Shown: positions 43,101 to 56,500 of the stretch, in pieces
Layout of the letters: every line of letters begins with the position of its first letter
How positions within the stretch are numbered: position 1 is the stretch's first letter
DNA from: Curvularia sp. ZM96
Lineage: Eukaryota; Ascomycota; Dothideomycetes; Pleosporales; Pleosporaceae
Length of the DNA stretch: 64,000 nt
Assembly: GCA_022457065.1 (NCBI GenBank)
Contig: JAJGBQ010000004.1
Coordinates: 2,356,001 to 2,420,000, forward strand
Direction: 5' to 3'
Translations under genes and position numbers: made by a program
The notes under the pieces: generated by a model
The model's input: the letters and a program-made list of their open reading frames with translations, nothing else
Told to the model about the DNA's origin: nothing
The model's database searches: none

Positions 43101-46100
43101 ACGGCAGAACTTGTACAAATCCAACAAAATTGGACTCCCGCTTCCTTTACATACCTGCCAACTTTGCTGCGTGGCACTAAAGCCGCGGAAGCTATGCTAG
43201 AACTAGCTAGCGCTCTTTTTACTCTAGGAGCACGGGTTGAACTAAAAGCAGTCAACCAGACTGACAAACTTAACGCTGAAGTCGTCACTGAGCTTCCCGC
43301 CTATGCATGGGACAGAACCGACTACGAGTTAAGGCCCAGAGGCACACACGACAAGTACTTTCCCGGTGAAGATCTCCACCCTCTCCTGGGACGCAAGATC
43401 AGCTCCCAGGGTAGCCAAGAAAGAGCATACAGGCAGGTGTTCACTCTAGATGAGATGCCATGGATTCGTGACCATGTTGTTGGTGGGGCCACCATATTCC
43501 CAATGACAGGTTACATGTCTTGCGCTATCGAGGCTGCCAGGAGGACACTCTCTACCCCTGCCGCTGCTTTTCTCGTGACCGATTTCCACGTTTCTCGGAG
43601 TTTGGAAATACATGAGGAGGAAACCATCGACATGACGACGAAGCTTAGGCCAGCAGCGATTGGCGAGGGAGCTTTTTCAACAAAAGCTTGGTCATTCGAG
43701 ATAACAACTTGGGCAGAGGAGAGTGGGTGGACAAAGCACAGTTGGGGTCAAATTGAGGCCGAGATGACCGAAATGAGCATGGATACACCCACATTCCGGG
43801 CTTCACTTCCATTGGTCAACACGACGGCAGGCTTGAAGGAGCACGATATCAATGCCGAATATGAGACCGCGGGCTTGCGAGCCACACTCTATGGACCTTC
43901 GTTCCGAAACAACGTGAAGTTTTACGAAGGTAAGGGTTATACGGTCCTCGAACATCGATTGCGAGACCTTGGTAAAGCTCTGACCGATCCATACGCTCGA
44001 GGATCACCTGTCAGCACCGATCCTCCAACACTAGATGGTTTCCTACAAGGTGGTGGTCCTCTCCAATATGACGAGCATGGAAGGCGACCAGCGCAGATGC
44101 CCAATTACATCAGCCGGTTCCGAGTATCCAACAAGATTCCATCCGACCCTTCGCATCGCTTCGATGTGGTCATGCGTCGACTTGACTATGACATTAGAGG
44201 TGGTCGCATGCATGTCGGTGTAGCCGCTTTCGCAAGAGGACCTAATGATGAATTGACGCCTATCGCCGAATGGGAGTCCTGCGCATTCCGTAACATTGGA
44301 TCGGCTGAAGAGGTTATTGATCCCTCAGCCACCGTGCCGGATAACTGGTCCTGGGAAGTCCTACCGCGCTATGATTTTGTCCCACAGGAGCAGCTCAGAA
44401 AAAAGCTTTGTGATGCAGTTGGAGAGTTGGGAGTGGAAGAAGATATTCGCATCCGCAAGGGTGAAGAGGCTGCATGTTACTACATCGAGAAAGCGTTAAA
44501 AGAAACGACTGACCTTGACTACTCGAAGCTACCACACCACCTGGCCCGATTCGTTCACTGGGGTTTCAAGACTGTTGCTGAGTACAATCTGGACTTCAGC
44601 AACGAGCCTACAGAACTGCTTAATGAGGTCCGCACGAGCGACGCCCAAGGTGAACTCATTTGCATCATGGGCGAACACATTGTTGATATACTGCGCGGCA
44701 AGATAGAACCGCTGGAGCTCATGTTAACTGATGGCCGACTTACACGCCACTATGAGGCTGATGTAACAAATGCTCACCAGAGCAAAGTGCTGGGTTATTT
44801 GGCCCAATATTTGGCTGATCTGGAGCCCAACCAACGCATACTGGAGATCGGAGGTGGAACAGCTGGCACAACGCTCCCTGTGGTTGAAGGTTTATCACGT
44901 GGCAGGGACGAGCTAGGAGTGCTAGACTACACTTTCACGGATATTTCCTCTGGTTTCTTCGAGATGGCCCGCAAGAAGCTGGGTAACTGGTCGCAGCGCA
45001 TCATATACAAGAGGCTGGATATCACTCAGGACCCTAGCGAACAAGGCTTCGAACAGCAAGACTACGACGTAGTCATTGCGGCAAACGTCTTACATGCGAC
45101 TGCAGACATGGTGAAGACCATGACACACGTGCGGAGCTTGTTGAAACCCGGGGGAAAGCTCATCTTGCTAGAGGCAATGCGCCATCCGGCGTCTGTTCTC
45201 CCATTCTCGCTACTTCCCGGTTGGTGGGAAGCCGAAGACAAGTACCGTGACCATGAAGCAGGACCGATGATGCCAGCGACTGTATGGAACCAGCTACTTC
45301 TCGACACTGGGTTCTCTGGTGTTGACGTGGTTCTTCCAAGTAGGTATGGTACTGATAAACCATTTGTGAGCATCATGGGCTCCACTAGAGTTGGAAAACA
45401 GGATGAAAGTAGGCCAATCACTATCTGTGGCCCATTCCTGGACGACAACGAGGTGGAGTTTGCCCAGTCAGTGGCAGATCTGATCTCAAAGGAACTTGGC
45501 TATCCCACAGAGATGAAGCCATATGCGGAAATCGATTCTGAAGATCGCCCGTACTATATATTTATCGACTCCCCGAATAAGAGCGCCTTGCAAGACATGG
45601 ACCAAGACAAGTTCAAGAGCCTTCAAACTCTGCTTCTGCAGAACACAGGACTATTGTGGGTTACACCTGAAGGTGCTTCCCCTGATGCAAAAATCATTCA
45701 AGGCATGGTGCGTACTTTGCGAATGGAAGTTGATCTGAAGAACTTGATCTTGTTTGAGGATGTACCGTGTACGACTGAGGGCGCCAAAGGGATCCTGAAA
45801 CTTGCCTCCAAACTACGTGACCCCGAGCTGTCGCGCGACCAGGACTTTGATTTTGCCTGGCATGACGGTGCAATTCAGCTTCCGCGAATGCGCCAGTTGA
45901 AGGAGGTCAAAGAGCAGTTCGCTGTTGAGGAAGGAGTGGCTTTCCGCAAAACGCAGAACTTATGGGATGACAGTGGTCGCGGATTGGAAATGACTATAGA
46001 TGCCGCAGGAAGCCCAGATACCATCTATTTCCAGAGAACCGATATCTCTCAACTTGGGGAAGATGAGGTTGTGGTAAGTGTTGAGGCAGCAGGTGTAGGC

Positions 46101-48218
46101 TATCGTGATCTCGAAGTGATCCTCGGATCGATCCCTTGGGCTCCGCCTAGCTTTGAGGGAGCAGGCAAGATCGTCAAGACTGGCTCTCGGATCACACATC
46201 TGCGAGAGGGAGACAACGTCTTTTTCCTTTCTCCTAATTCTAGCGCCCTAGCAACCGAAGTAAAGCTACCGTCATGGCTTGTCGGCAAGATCCCAGAGGG
46301 CCTTAGTGTCACCGATGCTGCAACCCTACCACTTGCGTACTCCCTCGCAGTACTAGCTCTTTTCCAGACTGCCCGTCTTAGAAAGGGTGAAACGGTTCTC
46401 ATTCACGCAGCGGCCGGCGCTGTAGGTCAAGCATGCGTGGTGCTTGCGCAAAACGTGGGCGCTCACGTCTATGTCACGGCCGGAAATGAAGCAAAGAGAA
46501 ACCTCCTACATGAACAGTTTGGCATACCCAAAGAACGAATATTCTCAAGCCGCACACCAAAATTCAGAGACGAGATCTTGAGCGCGACAGGTAACAAGGG
46601 CATAGATGTTATTGTGAACTCTTTGGGTGGTGAGCTCATGACAGAAACATGGGCTTTGGCTGCACCCTTTGGCCGTTTCGTCGAAATAGGCAAGAAAGAC
46701 GCCTTCCAGAACAACAGTCTGCCTATGCGACCCTTCAACCGAAATGTAACCTATACCGGCATCGATCTCCGGGACCTCTACCAGTACCGACGAGACGATA
46801 TCAAGGACGTTTTTACCGAGGTAGTCACTTTACTTCAGCGTGGGAACATCCAACCCATCCGTCCTGTCAACACAACTCCCGTTTCTCAGTTTGCAAGCGC
46901 TCTTCGAAAATTGAAGTCTGGAGATCACATGGGTAAAATGGTCATTACACTCGGCAAGAACGACACTGTGGTCGCGGAGACACCCCTCCGGCCCTTGAAC
47001 ATAACCCTGAAGCCGGATGCTACATATCTTGTTGCTGGTGGAACACGTGGTATCGGACTTGATCTGGCATATTGGATGATCGATCATGGAGCCCGGTATA
47101 TTGTTCTTCTCGGTCGCAGCGGAGCATCCGGGCCTGAGGCCCAAAAGATACTGAACAGGTACGAAGGTACAGATATTTGTGTCAAGATATTCTCTTGCAA
47201 CGTTGGTTACAAGGAAGAGCTTGCCGAAGTTGTAGAGGCAATCAGAGACCTCCCTCCTGTTCGTGGTGTTGTACACAGTGCTCTCCTCCTGAGCGTAAGT
47301 TATTTTCAACTATTAAATGGTGTCAAGTTGAGTTGCTGACCGAGTCTGATAGGACAAACTATTCGTCAATGCAACACTTGAAGACTGGGAGATTATCTGT
47401 ACCCCGAGAGTAAAGGGCGCATGGAACCTCCATGAGCTTATGCCAAATGATCTAGACTTCTTTGTCGCTCTTTCTTCCTTCAACGGAGATACTGGTAATC
47501 TTGGCCAGGCCATCTATGCCGGCACTGCCGTAAGTAACATAGAAATGAAATTATTACGGCAAGAGGAAGGCTAATAGTAGCACAGGGGTTCTACAATGCA
47601 TTCTCGCAATACCGCAATTCCCTCGGCCAGTATACTGTTTCAGTTGCTTTGCCTGTAGTCCTGGATGTGGGCTACGTTGCAGATAACAACCTGAGCGAGA
47701 TTCTGAAGGAATCGCTTGGTGTGGCTATCACAATGGCCGACATTCGAGCAATCTTCGGAGGTATTCTGCTCGGGCCAGACTCCCCATTCGTCTATAATGG
47801 AAGAGCGCAGACCTTCATGGTCTACATCGACGGTCAGCCGGTTCAGAATGGTGGTTGGAAATATTTCCACCCGGTCCACACAAAGGTCCGTCTCATGAGT
47901 GATAGGAGAAACCGAGTCAAGGCTGCAAGCGGAGGAGCTGATGCACACTCGGCTTCTTGGACTACTGCTGAAGACCTGTTGATCGGACTGACCGAGGCAA
48001 TAATCACCAAGGTCTCTGCAATGACCATGATCGAGCGGGAAGAGGTGTTACCCGACGCACCTCTTACATCCTACAATCTCGATTCTCTGGTATCTGTCGA
48101 GCTGCGCAACTGGATTCGAAGAGAAACTGCTGTTGAGTTAACTTTGAGCGCGATCATGCAAGCGGACAGTTTACGTGCCCTTGCAGCTGAGATTTTGGCA
48201 CAACGGAAGGTAGATTGA
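40168..48218 (+). CDS. Highly reducing type I polyketide synthase (KS-AT-DH-MT-ER-KR-ACP)
   Basis: Iterative PKS of 2,546 residues in eight exons: 40168-40814, 40869-41139, 41217-41338, 41389-41582, 41635-42145, 42209-47294, 47353-47529, 47586-48218. KS: Cys173 in DAACASS (usual form DTACSSS), His308 in EGHGTGT, His348 in NFGHLEGASG. A linker rich in NGTNG repeats follows. AT: Ser664 in GHSSGE. DH: His1004 in [11 protein letters not shown] and Asp1191 in PTLDGFLQ. Methyltransferase: SAM loop [11 protein letters not shown] near residue 1460. [12 protein letters not shown] near 1981. [11 protein letters not shown] near 2190 with Lys2298, Ser2319 and Tyr2332. ACP: Ser2503 in YNLDSLVS. It should make a C-methylated, reduced chain. 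There is no thioesterase or reductase release domain. The KS opens [14 protein letters not shown] rather than the commoner IAIVGMGCRLPG. Product is unknown. Confidence 0.93.
41700..41830 (+). repeat. NGTNG-coding tandem repeats in the KS-AT linker
   Basis: Imperfect repeats of AATGGCACCAATGGCACCAA type encode Asn-Gly-Thr-Asn-Gly modules in a flexible segment between KS and AT. The spacing keeps the frame throughout. Such linkers vary in length between strains by slippage. Confidence 0.9.
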
Positions 48219-50297
48219 TTGATCATCTCGCGGGTCGAGCATCATGGGAGTTTACGAAGCAGTTCGAGTCTAAGCTACTGCGAAGAGTCTGACACCTATA
48301 CATTCAAGCCAGGTGCTATGACTATTATAGCTTTTGAGATAGCGATTCGCATAGAGTACTAGAAATAGGTTTAACAACAATTCAATTTCATAATAAAAAA
48401 AGTCAAGCTTAACATACTAGAACGAGTAGGCTGTCGTATACGCCCAGAAAGCTCGATAAAACCAGCAAGTGGTAAAGTCACGGTAATCTGATGAGGAGTT
48501 AGGTAAGAGTTGCTAATCTAGGACACGGCTATGTTATGCTTACTAAAGTGCTGAAGTGTGACGTATTCATTGATCAATATGGACGTTGCGCAATCTATAA
48601 TGCATGGGAAATGATAGTCAGGTTATATAGATCTTGCAACCATTTAGGAGGGAGACAGAGTATTAGTGGTAACAGCAGCAGCAGCAGCGGCAGTAGCAAC
48701 AATAGAAGAAGAAGGAGGAGGAGGAGGAGGAGAAAGGTTCAGGCGGCAAGTCGCTGTATAGATAGATATTTAAGCACAGTCGTCATAGAGAAAGAGCCTG
48801 TTGGTGCACAAGAGATCCAACATAGAGAATAATGTCTTCCTTTGTTGCTGGTTATCAGTTCGTTTCATTATGTATATGGCTGAACTGAATGTAGATAGGT
48901 AGATGCAGGGAAAGATTGCTGCCTATTTCCAAGGTAAGCATTGCGTAACACCAGTCTCTTCAGTTGTATTCAAAACTGAGCACGAAGCCACTTGAGAGCT
49001 CCACTGCTGCAGTAGCATAAAAAGGTGCTTGAAGCACGGCGCCTGTAGTTGTCTTGTCCCATATGGCATTGCAAATCAACTTCGAAGACCACCATATCAA
49101 GAAGGGGAATTGACTACGTCCAGTAAGATGGCCAGAAGCCATGCGAGTGGGCTCCAATAGTATTTGTCGTGCCAGATTCGGCGTTAACCCGTCTTTCTAG
49201 GCTTTCATCAACTGTCAGCGCATCATGAGACGATTAGATCCCATTGCCACTGATAATGCCATATCATACTAGATTTATCAGTAGCTGGTCGGCCCAGGCG
49301 TTGAAGCTGTGGAACCTAGTTAAGGCTGAGTAACCCCTAATCTACCTAACAGCCACGCTGTGATCACTATCAGAGAGCAATTTCTTCATGTTTATGGCGA
49401 TGGTAACAAAGGAGTAGTGTGCGTTATTTCAAGTATCGATAATACAATTCACTATAGCCCATCCGAAGTATTGGTATGATAGCAAGGAGGATCATAGTTG
49501 GACGATCTTGTTCAATCGGTGCAAGCGAAGGAGCATTTATCCCGGCTAATAAGATTATTGGGTACTGCAATTCCGTTTCCAGAGTGAGAGATGGACGAAA
49601 ATGCCGAAAGGCAGGACTGCGAGAATGACCAATAGCTGTACAGTTAGTGATAGAAGCGAGGCGTATCTGAAGCAGAAGACAAAGTGACCACATCAAGACA
49701 GTCCGGGCTAGTTTCAATACTCGTTTTACATGCGCCACAAGAGATTAGCTGGTTGAGGAATGGTGCTGCAATCAGGGGAGCAGTCTGAGGTGGAGATGCT
49801 AGAGGAGTTGTTTAAAGAGTGGAAGGACTTCTATTGCTGGTGGTGATATATGAACGACAAGGCAATCACTGAGCAGTATAAACTTGTAAACATAGGCAAC
49901 AGCGCACAAATCATATGCGGCAACGAGTGAGGAAGATACTGAAGAGGGTTCGTTGGGAAAGGTACAACCGCTACGTCAAGTACCGCATCCCACAGTGTAC
50001 ATGCACGAGCTATGGAGAGCGGGCATATGCAGGGTGGTACAATATTTCAGCCGCACAGTATCACTATGAGGGGGTGTTGGCTGCGTATATGGTGCCGATC
50101 TGGGTAGCAGTAAAGAGTCTGTTCCTGGACCGAGTGCTAGCGAAGTAGCTATAAGAGATAGTCTCAAGTAATAGAAAGAGTGATTTCAAGGTTCAGAAAC
50201 TTTCCAAAGAAACTTTGCATTCTGCTCAATTAGATTTTTACAAACATTTGGCCAGTCCTTGGATCATGAATTCCAGACAAGACCTGTAACTCCAAAA
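48219..50297. other. Gene-poor interval between PKS and regulator, with microsatellites
   Basis: About 2.1 kb. It holds CAG/CAA-type repeats at about 48673-48690 and an adjoining purine tract (GAA then GGA) at 48704-48735. Small frames at 48536-48832, 49424-49738 and 49915-50148 exist, but none shows a domain, a homologue I know, or convincing codon use. An unrecognised small cluster gene cannot be fully excluded. Confidence 0.5.
48673..48735 (+). repeat. Compound microsatellite (CAG)n-(GAA/GGA)n
   Basis: A run of CAGCAG units followed, after a short interval, by AGAAGAAGAAGG and then GAGGAGGAGG. It codes only poly-Ser and poly-Arg runs in a chance frame, so it is treated as non-coding. Confidence 0.85.
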
Positions 50298-51992
50298 TCA
50301 CGGTATCGACACTTGGCTCACGTCCACTGCGATCTGCATCGTGAAAGGATACGGCTTATCAAAGCAGGCATCCCAACGCTTATGACCCGATGCCCAAAAT
50401 GACTTAAGTACACGCTGAGCTGTTAGTGGTATAGACGTGCCAACAGACCAACTCAGCTCTGGCAATTGTTTCGAGACAAAAGCACGAGTCGAAGTATCAC
50501 TATGAACCGCCTCCACACCAAGCAGCACCAGTGGCCAGAGCATGAACCTCTTGGTTCTTGCAGATGAGAGACTTTCGGGAAGGTGACACAGCAGAATCTG
50601 ACTATGGGCAACGCAAGCCGCCCTCAACGCCGAATTCTCAGGTAACACTAAGGCGCTCTGTAGCGAGAGAATACAGTAAAGCGCTGTTGCAGATTTGTAC
50701 ACAGTATCAATCCGCATCCAGTCCGCTTGTGAGGAGAACTTGGATCGCGCTGACTCTTCCGGGGAGAATGCTTCGATGTTATTCAGTCTATCGTAAGCCT
50801 CCTGCACCAGATCTTTCTCACTAAACTCGGTCTTGATCTGAGCTTGAAGACGGAGGTAATTGATCTTAGAAACCTCAGCTAACAACTCTGGAGGAAACAT
50901 TTGCGTCGGCGTCGTTGCGAATCGGTAGTGTTCCTGCATAAAGTCTAAGGTTTCAAAATGCAGAATTGTTGACGAGTCGAGGAGAGACGCCGGACATGTT
51001 GTGTTTGCGATAATACCCGTGCTAGAAGAAGAAATTAGCGTCCAGTATTTATCGTTTTCACGAACGGCTTGAACGAGGCTACGTACAACCAGAGACAATT
51101 AAGTAACGGGACCAGGCTTTGCGATGGGGCCAACGTACGGAATCCGCCACGCAAGCCGACAAGCTTATGAACTCCATCAAGGTGATGATGCCATGAGGTC
51201 TGATCTCCATTCTGAATCTGTGGACAGGGTGATTCAAATCGGTGAAAGTTCTGCATCTTGGTTCACAGTGCTGGACTTACATCAGCGAGCAAGAGGGTCA
51301 GAATTCCCGCAATTACCACATCGCTCGTGCGCTTGTTCTCTACATCGAACTGTTCACTGAGCGAGCGGATCGTGATGCCTCGGTAAATGTAATATCTCGC
51401 AACCAGATTAGTCGGTGGCCGATTTGATCCTGTGCCAAGTCGGTTGATTCGGTGGTTCAGGGTCATACAAATGAGGCCAGATCGTAAGAATTCTGGAACT
51501 GCCGTAGCCTCCTGAATGTGCGCAGACGTTATGAAGTGTATGTAAGGATGTCTTCCAAGTTCATGTATTGGGGTCAGGTCTTCTAAGATGCATGCATTGT
51601 CTGAAAGATCTAAGTCAGTTGTGGACTTCTAGAATCATGACTGAGAATGACCACTTGCAGTACTCTGCGGCTTGAAATAAGTCAGAGATGGCGGATTGTT
51701 CAGCCGTTAGACATGGTAGGTTCCAATCGACTCTCCTTGGCTCAAAAGCTGGCATTGAGGCGGTTATGATCGCCGTCGATTTTCCGACTGCGCTATTTTT
51801 CTTCGATCCGTGTTTTCGAGACAAGACTTTTCCAGGTGTGAGCCACTTCAGCCTTCTGGGTTCGATATCGCTATATCCAGGGCATACAACACCAGCTGCA
51901 GAACACCTTCGGCATGCTGGTTCGGTGAAATCGCAGACTACGCAGTTTCGACGACATTGCCAGCAATGTCGCTTTCGTTCGGGTTCTTTCAT
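50298..51992 (-). CDS. Zn2Cys6 transcription factor, likely cluster regulator
   Basis: Nuclear DNA-binding protein of 502 residues, four exons on the minus strand: 51992-51659, 51600-51281, 51217-51087, 51021-50298. The binuclear zinc cluster is at the extreme N-terminus: Cys10, 13, 20, 27, 30 and 37 (C-x2-C-x6-C-x6-C-x2-C-x6-C), with an extra Cys17. The rest fits the fungal C6 'Fungal_trans_2' middle-homology type: QSAISDLFQAAEY, a conserved HHHLDGVHKLVGLRGGF motif, and helices through LWPLVLLGVEAVHSDTSTRAF near the end. The first intron appears to be GC-AG (GCAAGT donor at 51658), because no GT donor keeps frame. It sits at the right edge of the cluster, where pathway-specific activators are often found. 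Regulation of the PKS is inferred. Confidence 0.86.
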
Positions 51993-53546
51993 CACAAGCG
52001 CTGATTGAAGTGCTTCAAGATATCTGTGTAAGATGCTAGTCAGGCCTAGGGTTGATGAAGGGCGCCTGGTCCGTGCAGAGCACAGCCATGAAATTACGCG
52101 GCTAGGCTTATGTAAGGTAAGGTACCTTACGATAAGTAAGGCGTTCTAGCGTTAATAAATTAACGAGCTTGCTCCTAAGGCATCAGGAAGGTGGGAAAGA
52201 GTCCAACACCAGAATCATGCACACTGTTACACGGGGTTTGGATGTACTTGCCTAGTCTCGGTCCGGGTTAGGGCGAGACAGTAAATAATAAGTACGCCGT
52301 GCAATTATCTAGCGATTCGTGTGGAAAAGAGTTATAGATGTTAAACGGTGAAATAATAATCAATTCTATAAGATAGAATAACTAGTAACTACCTGTATAT
52401 AAGAGAGTACTTTGCTAAGTTAACTACAACGAGTGTAATAATAAGATCCAACCTATTCTTATACCTATTACGATCTGCCTAGCCGTTAGGACATCCTCTA
52501 CTATCACTAACAGTTCTTTCTACTATAATAGCTGCTTGCCATTACATATGCCCCTGCCATCACTAACGGTTAGTCTTAGCGTGATAACAGTCACGTGATC
52601 GCCGCCCCGCGGTAATCATTACCTTTTAACATGGCGCCCAATGGTCTCCAACCTGCGGCCCTCGTCCAGGAGAGATCCTTCGCTGTTACTTGTAACAATT
52701 TACTAGAAAATCGTGTTGCATCTAGTGACCTGTTGCAAGCTATGACCAACCACGGTAGATGACAAGTAGATGACAAGTAGCCCGTTCGAAGCCCAGAACT
52801 TGTATATCTCTGTGAATTGGTGTTTAGCTGAGCAAGTAGAGAAACGATCGTAAAATGTACAGAACAGTAGAGTCATCAAACTATTGATGCAAGCAAAGAG
52901 ATATTGAACATTGTAGATCACCACAGCCCTAGTATCTCAGGCATGGAACAACGATAGAGAGCAAAAGGCAAAGTCTTCAACCGAAGATGGGCAGAATGGA
53001 TTCTGCCTTACTTAGCCACAAGCTGGAGAAGCAGCTGTACTTTTTACGTTGTATAACAAAAACAGCTATAGTACTTTGACTATAGGCCAAGCTGCCATTG
53101 GCGCCTAAGGAAGATACACTCAGTATTGGAAACACTGCTATTCATGACATCATGCTTTATCATAACTGCCATCGCTCTATGATATTGTATAGTAAATGCC
53201 TTCGTCGAAATCAGTAGTGGCGCAAATAGTCTGAGAGTGAGACGGGTGGAGAAGTTGCCGCCTGTGTATCGGCTGCGGTAAGTACATACCTATCCCTGTC
53301 CGATTTCCAGCCCCAGGGCCCATGCACTTCGTCACCACCGAGCGCGTGGGAACTTGAAGCCACTCCCGACAGCATTGAACCGCTGCAAGACTCGATGCCA
53401 CACTGCTTCCATTGCACCGTCTCCGTGTCCTTGTATGCTGGATAAGCAGAGACCCAGCAATATCCAATACTCGAATCAAGATGCGATAAACGTCCCCTTT
53501 GTTTCCCCATGCCGCTACCGATTGACCCCCGACCTGCGCCTCCATC
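51993..53546. other. Intergenic with AT-rich, LTR-like remnant
   Basis: About 1.55 kb between divergent genes (regulator and VPS54). The stretch 52330-52460 is AT-rich. A 174-bp segment 52339-52512, TGTTAAACGG to CACTAACA, looks like a short LTR, but the flanking 5-mers (ATAGA and GTTCT) differ, so it is not proven. No gene is supported. Confidence 0.4.
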
Positions 53547-56500
53547 ATGTCCTCCCCCGACGCCTCACGAAAGTCGACCGAAAGCTTCGAATTCCTATCG
53601 CCGAATCCTCCCCAGGGCTCCTTTCCGTTGCCCTCGCAGCATGACTGGACAAGCAGACCCAACTCGACGGGCGGGCGCTACAAGCCGCGACGTGGCTCAA
53701 CCGCATCTTCGATTCACTCGGTTGGCGGCTCCCTCGACAACAGCTTCAAAAGCACCATGGGCGCGGTGAGGGAGCAGAGCAATAACGGTGAATATACATC
53801 TTAATGCATGCTCATCCACGCGCCAACAGCTAACCCCCACTCAGCCATCTCAACGCTGCTCACCCCTCCCATTATGCGGACGGGCATGGTCCCACATACA
53901 ACTGCCACAGCTACTTCTAGCCACCGACCGCCTTCTACAAGGGACATACCTCCTGTGACGCTCGCGCAAACGCCCCACGTCGATCCATCCGCCTTCAACC
54001 CTTATCTTACCCAGGTTGGGAATCTATATGATGCTTTTCAGCGCGCAAAAGTAGAAGCTGGCGAGACTGCACAGATACCACGGAGGGCATCGGGCAAGGA
54101 AGATGGTCCTGATGATCTGGCGCCCTCGCCAGCTAACACACCGAACCTGGCGGCAGCACCCTTTGCCCCAGATACTACCCCAAAACCGAAGCGTCGAACA
54201 AGCGCAACCAAGCGCACCTTACCTGCAATTACGCCCCTTTCTACGATACCCAGCATTTACTTCGATGAGAACTTTCATATTGAAAACCCGCGAACTTTTG
54301 ACGTTGTGAGCGAGCGATCCGAGGTTGTAAGACCGGTACGGAGCACAAGCAGCGACGATCATGGCGGTTTAGACGCACCACAACCGACGGCGAGAAAGGC
54401 CCTCGCAACAAATGCGATATTACAAGAAAAACTGTCGTGGTACATGGACACGGTAGAGGTGCATTTGATATCGGCTATCTCAACGGCATCAACGTCCTTC
54501 TTTGCCGCCCTCGGATCACTACGCGAACTGCAGACAGAGGCCGCTGATTCTGTTGCGAAGATAAAAACATTGAGAGAAGACCTGAAAAGGCTGGACGAGC
54601 AGATGGCAATAGGAGGCTTGAAGGTCGTCGAAATAAAGAGGCGGAGAGAGAACTTGAGAAGATTGACCGATTCAGTCGACCAACTCCAAGCTGTGATCAT
54701 GGGGCTATCATATTGCGATGAGGCCGTCGTTGACGGTGACCTGGAGACTGCCATGACTCGAATCGAGATGGTAGAACGACTCATCACTGGTGCACTAGAT
54801 ACCACAGACACACAAGGGACAGCGTGGCTGAAGACGCGGCTACCCCTTCAATTAATTGACTTGAGGCCTCTCAGAGCCTTGGACGACGTATTTGAAAGCA
54901 TTACTGAACTCAAGTTCCGAATCGGAAGAGGTTTTGAGGCACGTTTTGTAGACGCCTTACTTACAGACCTGCGTGAGCATGTCAAGCGTGTTCCAAATCA
55001 GGAGACCTTGGAGAGATGGGTCGCCGCCTCTCAGAAAGGACGGAACAGTAACCAGAAGCTTAAAACGACGCTCCCCGCCTATATGTCGACCGACGATAAG
55101 CTCCGAGCAGATCTGCGAGCCAGCCTGTACGGTCTGAGTGGAGCGCAGTTCACGAACCAGGCTAGCGCAACCTTCAGGGAAGCTGTCCTAAAGGAGATGA
55201 AAGTCATCATCCGGAAACACTTGCCAAGCTCCTCGGACGATGATACAGGATCCATGGCTTCCGTATCAACAAGAGGTGGGCGGGGGCAAAGTCAGGCGGA
55301 CAAGAATTCCATCCTTGCTCGCAACCTGCGGGCAATGGACCCTGGTGATGCGGAAGACTTCTTCGCAAACATATTCACTGACACTAGCGAAGCCTTGCGC
55401 CGACTCAGCACTTTGGTCAAAGTCTTACTTGATGTCACAAGCGGCGTCACTACACCTCCTGTCTCTGCCGGCGGCCTGCGATCTCCCAGGAGCTCCTATC
55501 TAAACAACATTGATGATTATCTAGGAAGTGGTGGACCGCCACCTTCTTCCACGGACCTGCAGATGGAAATCATGCAGGCTCTGGACATGTCAAGCCTCCT
55601 TGGTCAAGCAGTCGACGCTGCTCAGACGCAAATCACTAAACTTTTGAAAGTTCGATCAGAAGCCACTGCAAACCTCCCTCTGGAGAGGTTTCTTCGGTAT
55701 TTCAACATGTGCAGGCTGTTTGCGGACGAGTGCGAGGCTGTTTCTGGAAGGTCTGGTGCTGCCTTGAAGGCCGTAGTAAATACCCATATTACCGACTTTG
55801 TTTCGAAATTTGGAGATTTTGAAAAGCAAGAGCTGGCAAAAGCTATGGACTCAGATCGCTGGGAACCAAAAGACTTTGATGTTGATGACGCAGAGGTCTT
55901 AGCGCGATTACTGAAGGGCATGGAAAGTGACCCGCCTAACTGGGCAGAGACTGGCGATATCCTGCGGACCATCCAAGAACCAGCCACAAATGGTACTTCA
56001 GCCAAGACCAATGGCGCTTCTGAAGAGAAACCGAAGGAGAAGAACAAGACGACTGTGCCCGCCATTGTGGATGAAGAGAAATACACCATATCTTCGTCCT
56101 CTACGGCCGTAATAAGAGGCATTGAACGCTTCGAAATACTTGTCTCGGCTATGCCAAGCATGACTTCTGAGGTTGCTGCTTCCCTTTGCGAGTACATCAA
56201 GCTCTTCAACTCGCGCCTATGCCAACTAATTCTCGGTGCTGGTGCTATGCATTCAGCCGGTCTGAAGAACATCAACACCAAGCACCTGGCAATTGCCTCC
56301 CAAACACTGTCTTTCATAATCTCTATTCTTCCATATATCCGGGAATGTTTCCGTCGACGCGTTGCTTCTGCCACAAACAAATCATCTCTCGGTGAATTCG
56401 ACAATGTCAAGCGCCTGTTACATGATCAGCAGAACCAAATCCACGAGAAGTTGACCGATATTCTATCGGGACGAGCCACGGTGCATATGCGCAGCCTCAA

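Noticed and set aside
48536..48832. A 98-codon frame with poly-Ser and poly-Arg
   Set aside because: The runs come from a trinucleotide microsatellite, and the flanks lack coding character.
49915..50148. A 77-codon basic/aromatic frame between PKS and regulator, considered as a small cluster gene
   Set aside because: No conserved motif, signal peptide or Cys pattern; cannot be told from chance in a 2-kb gene-free interval.
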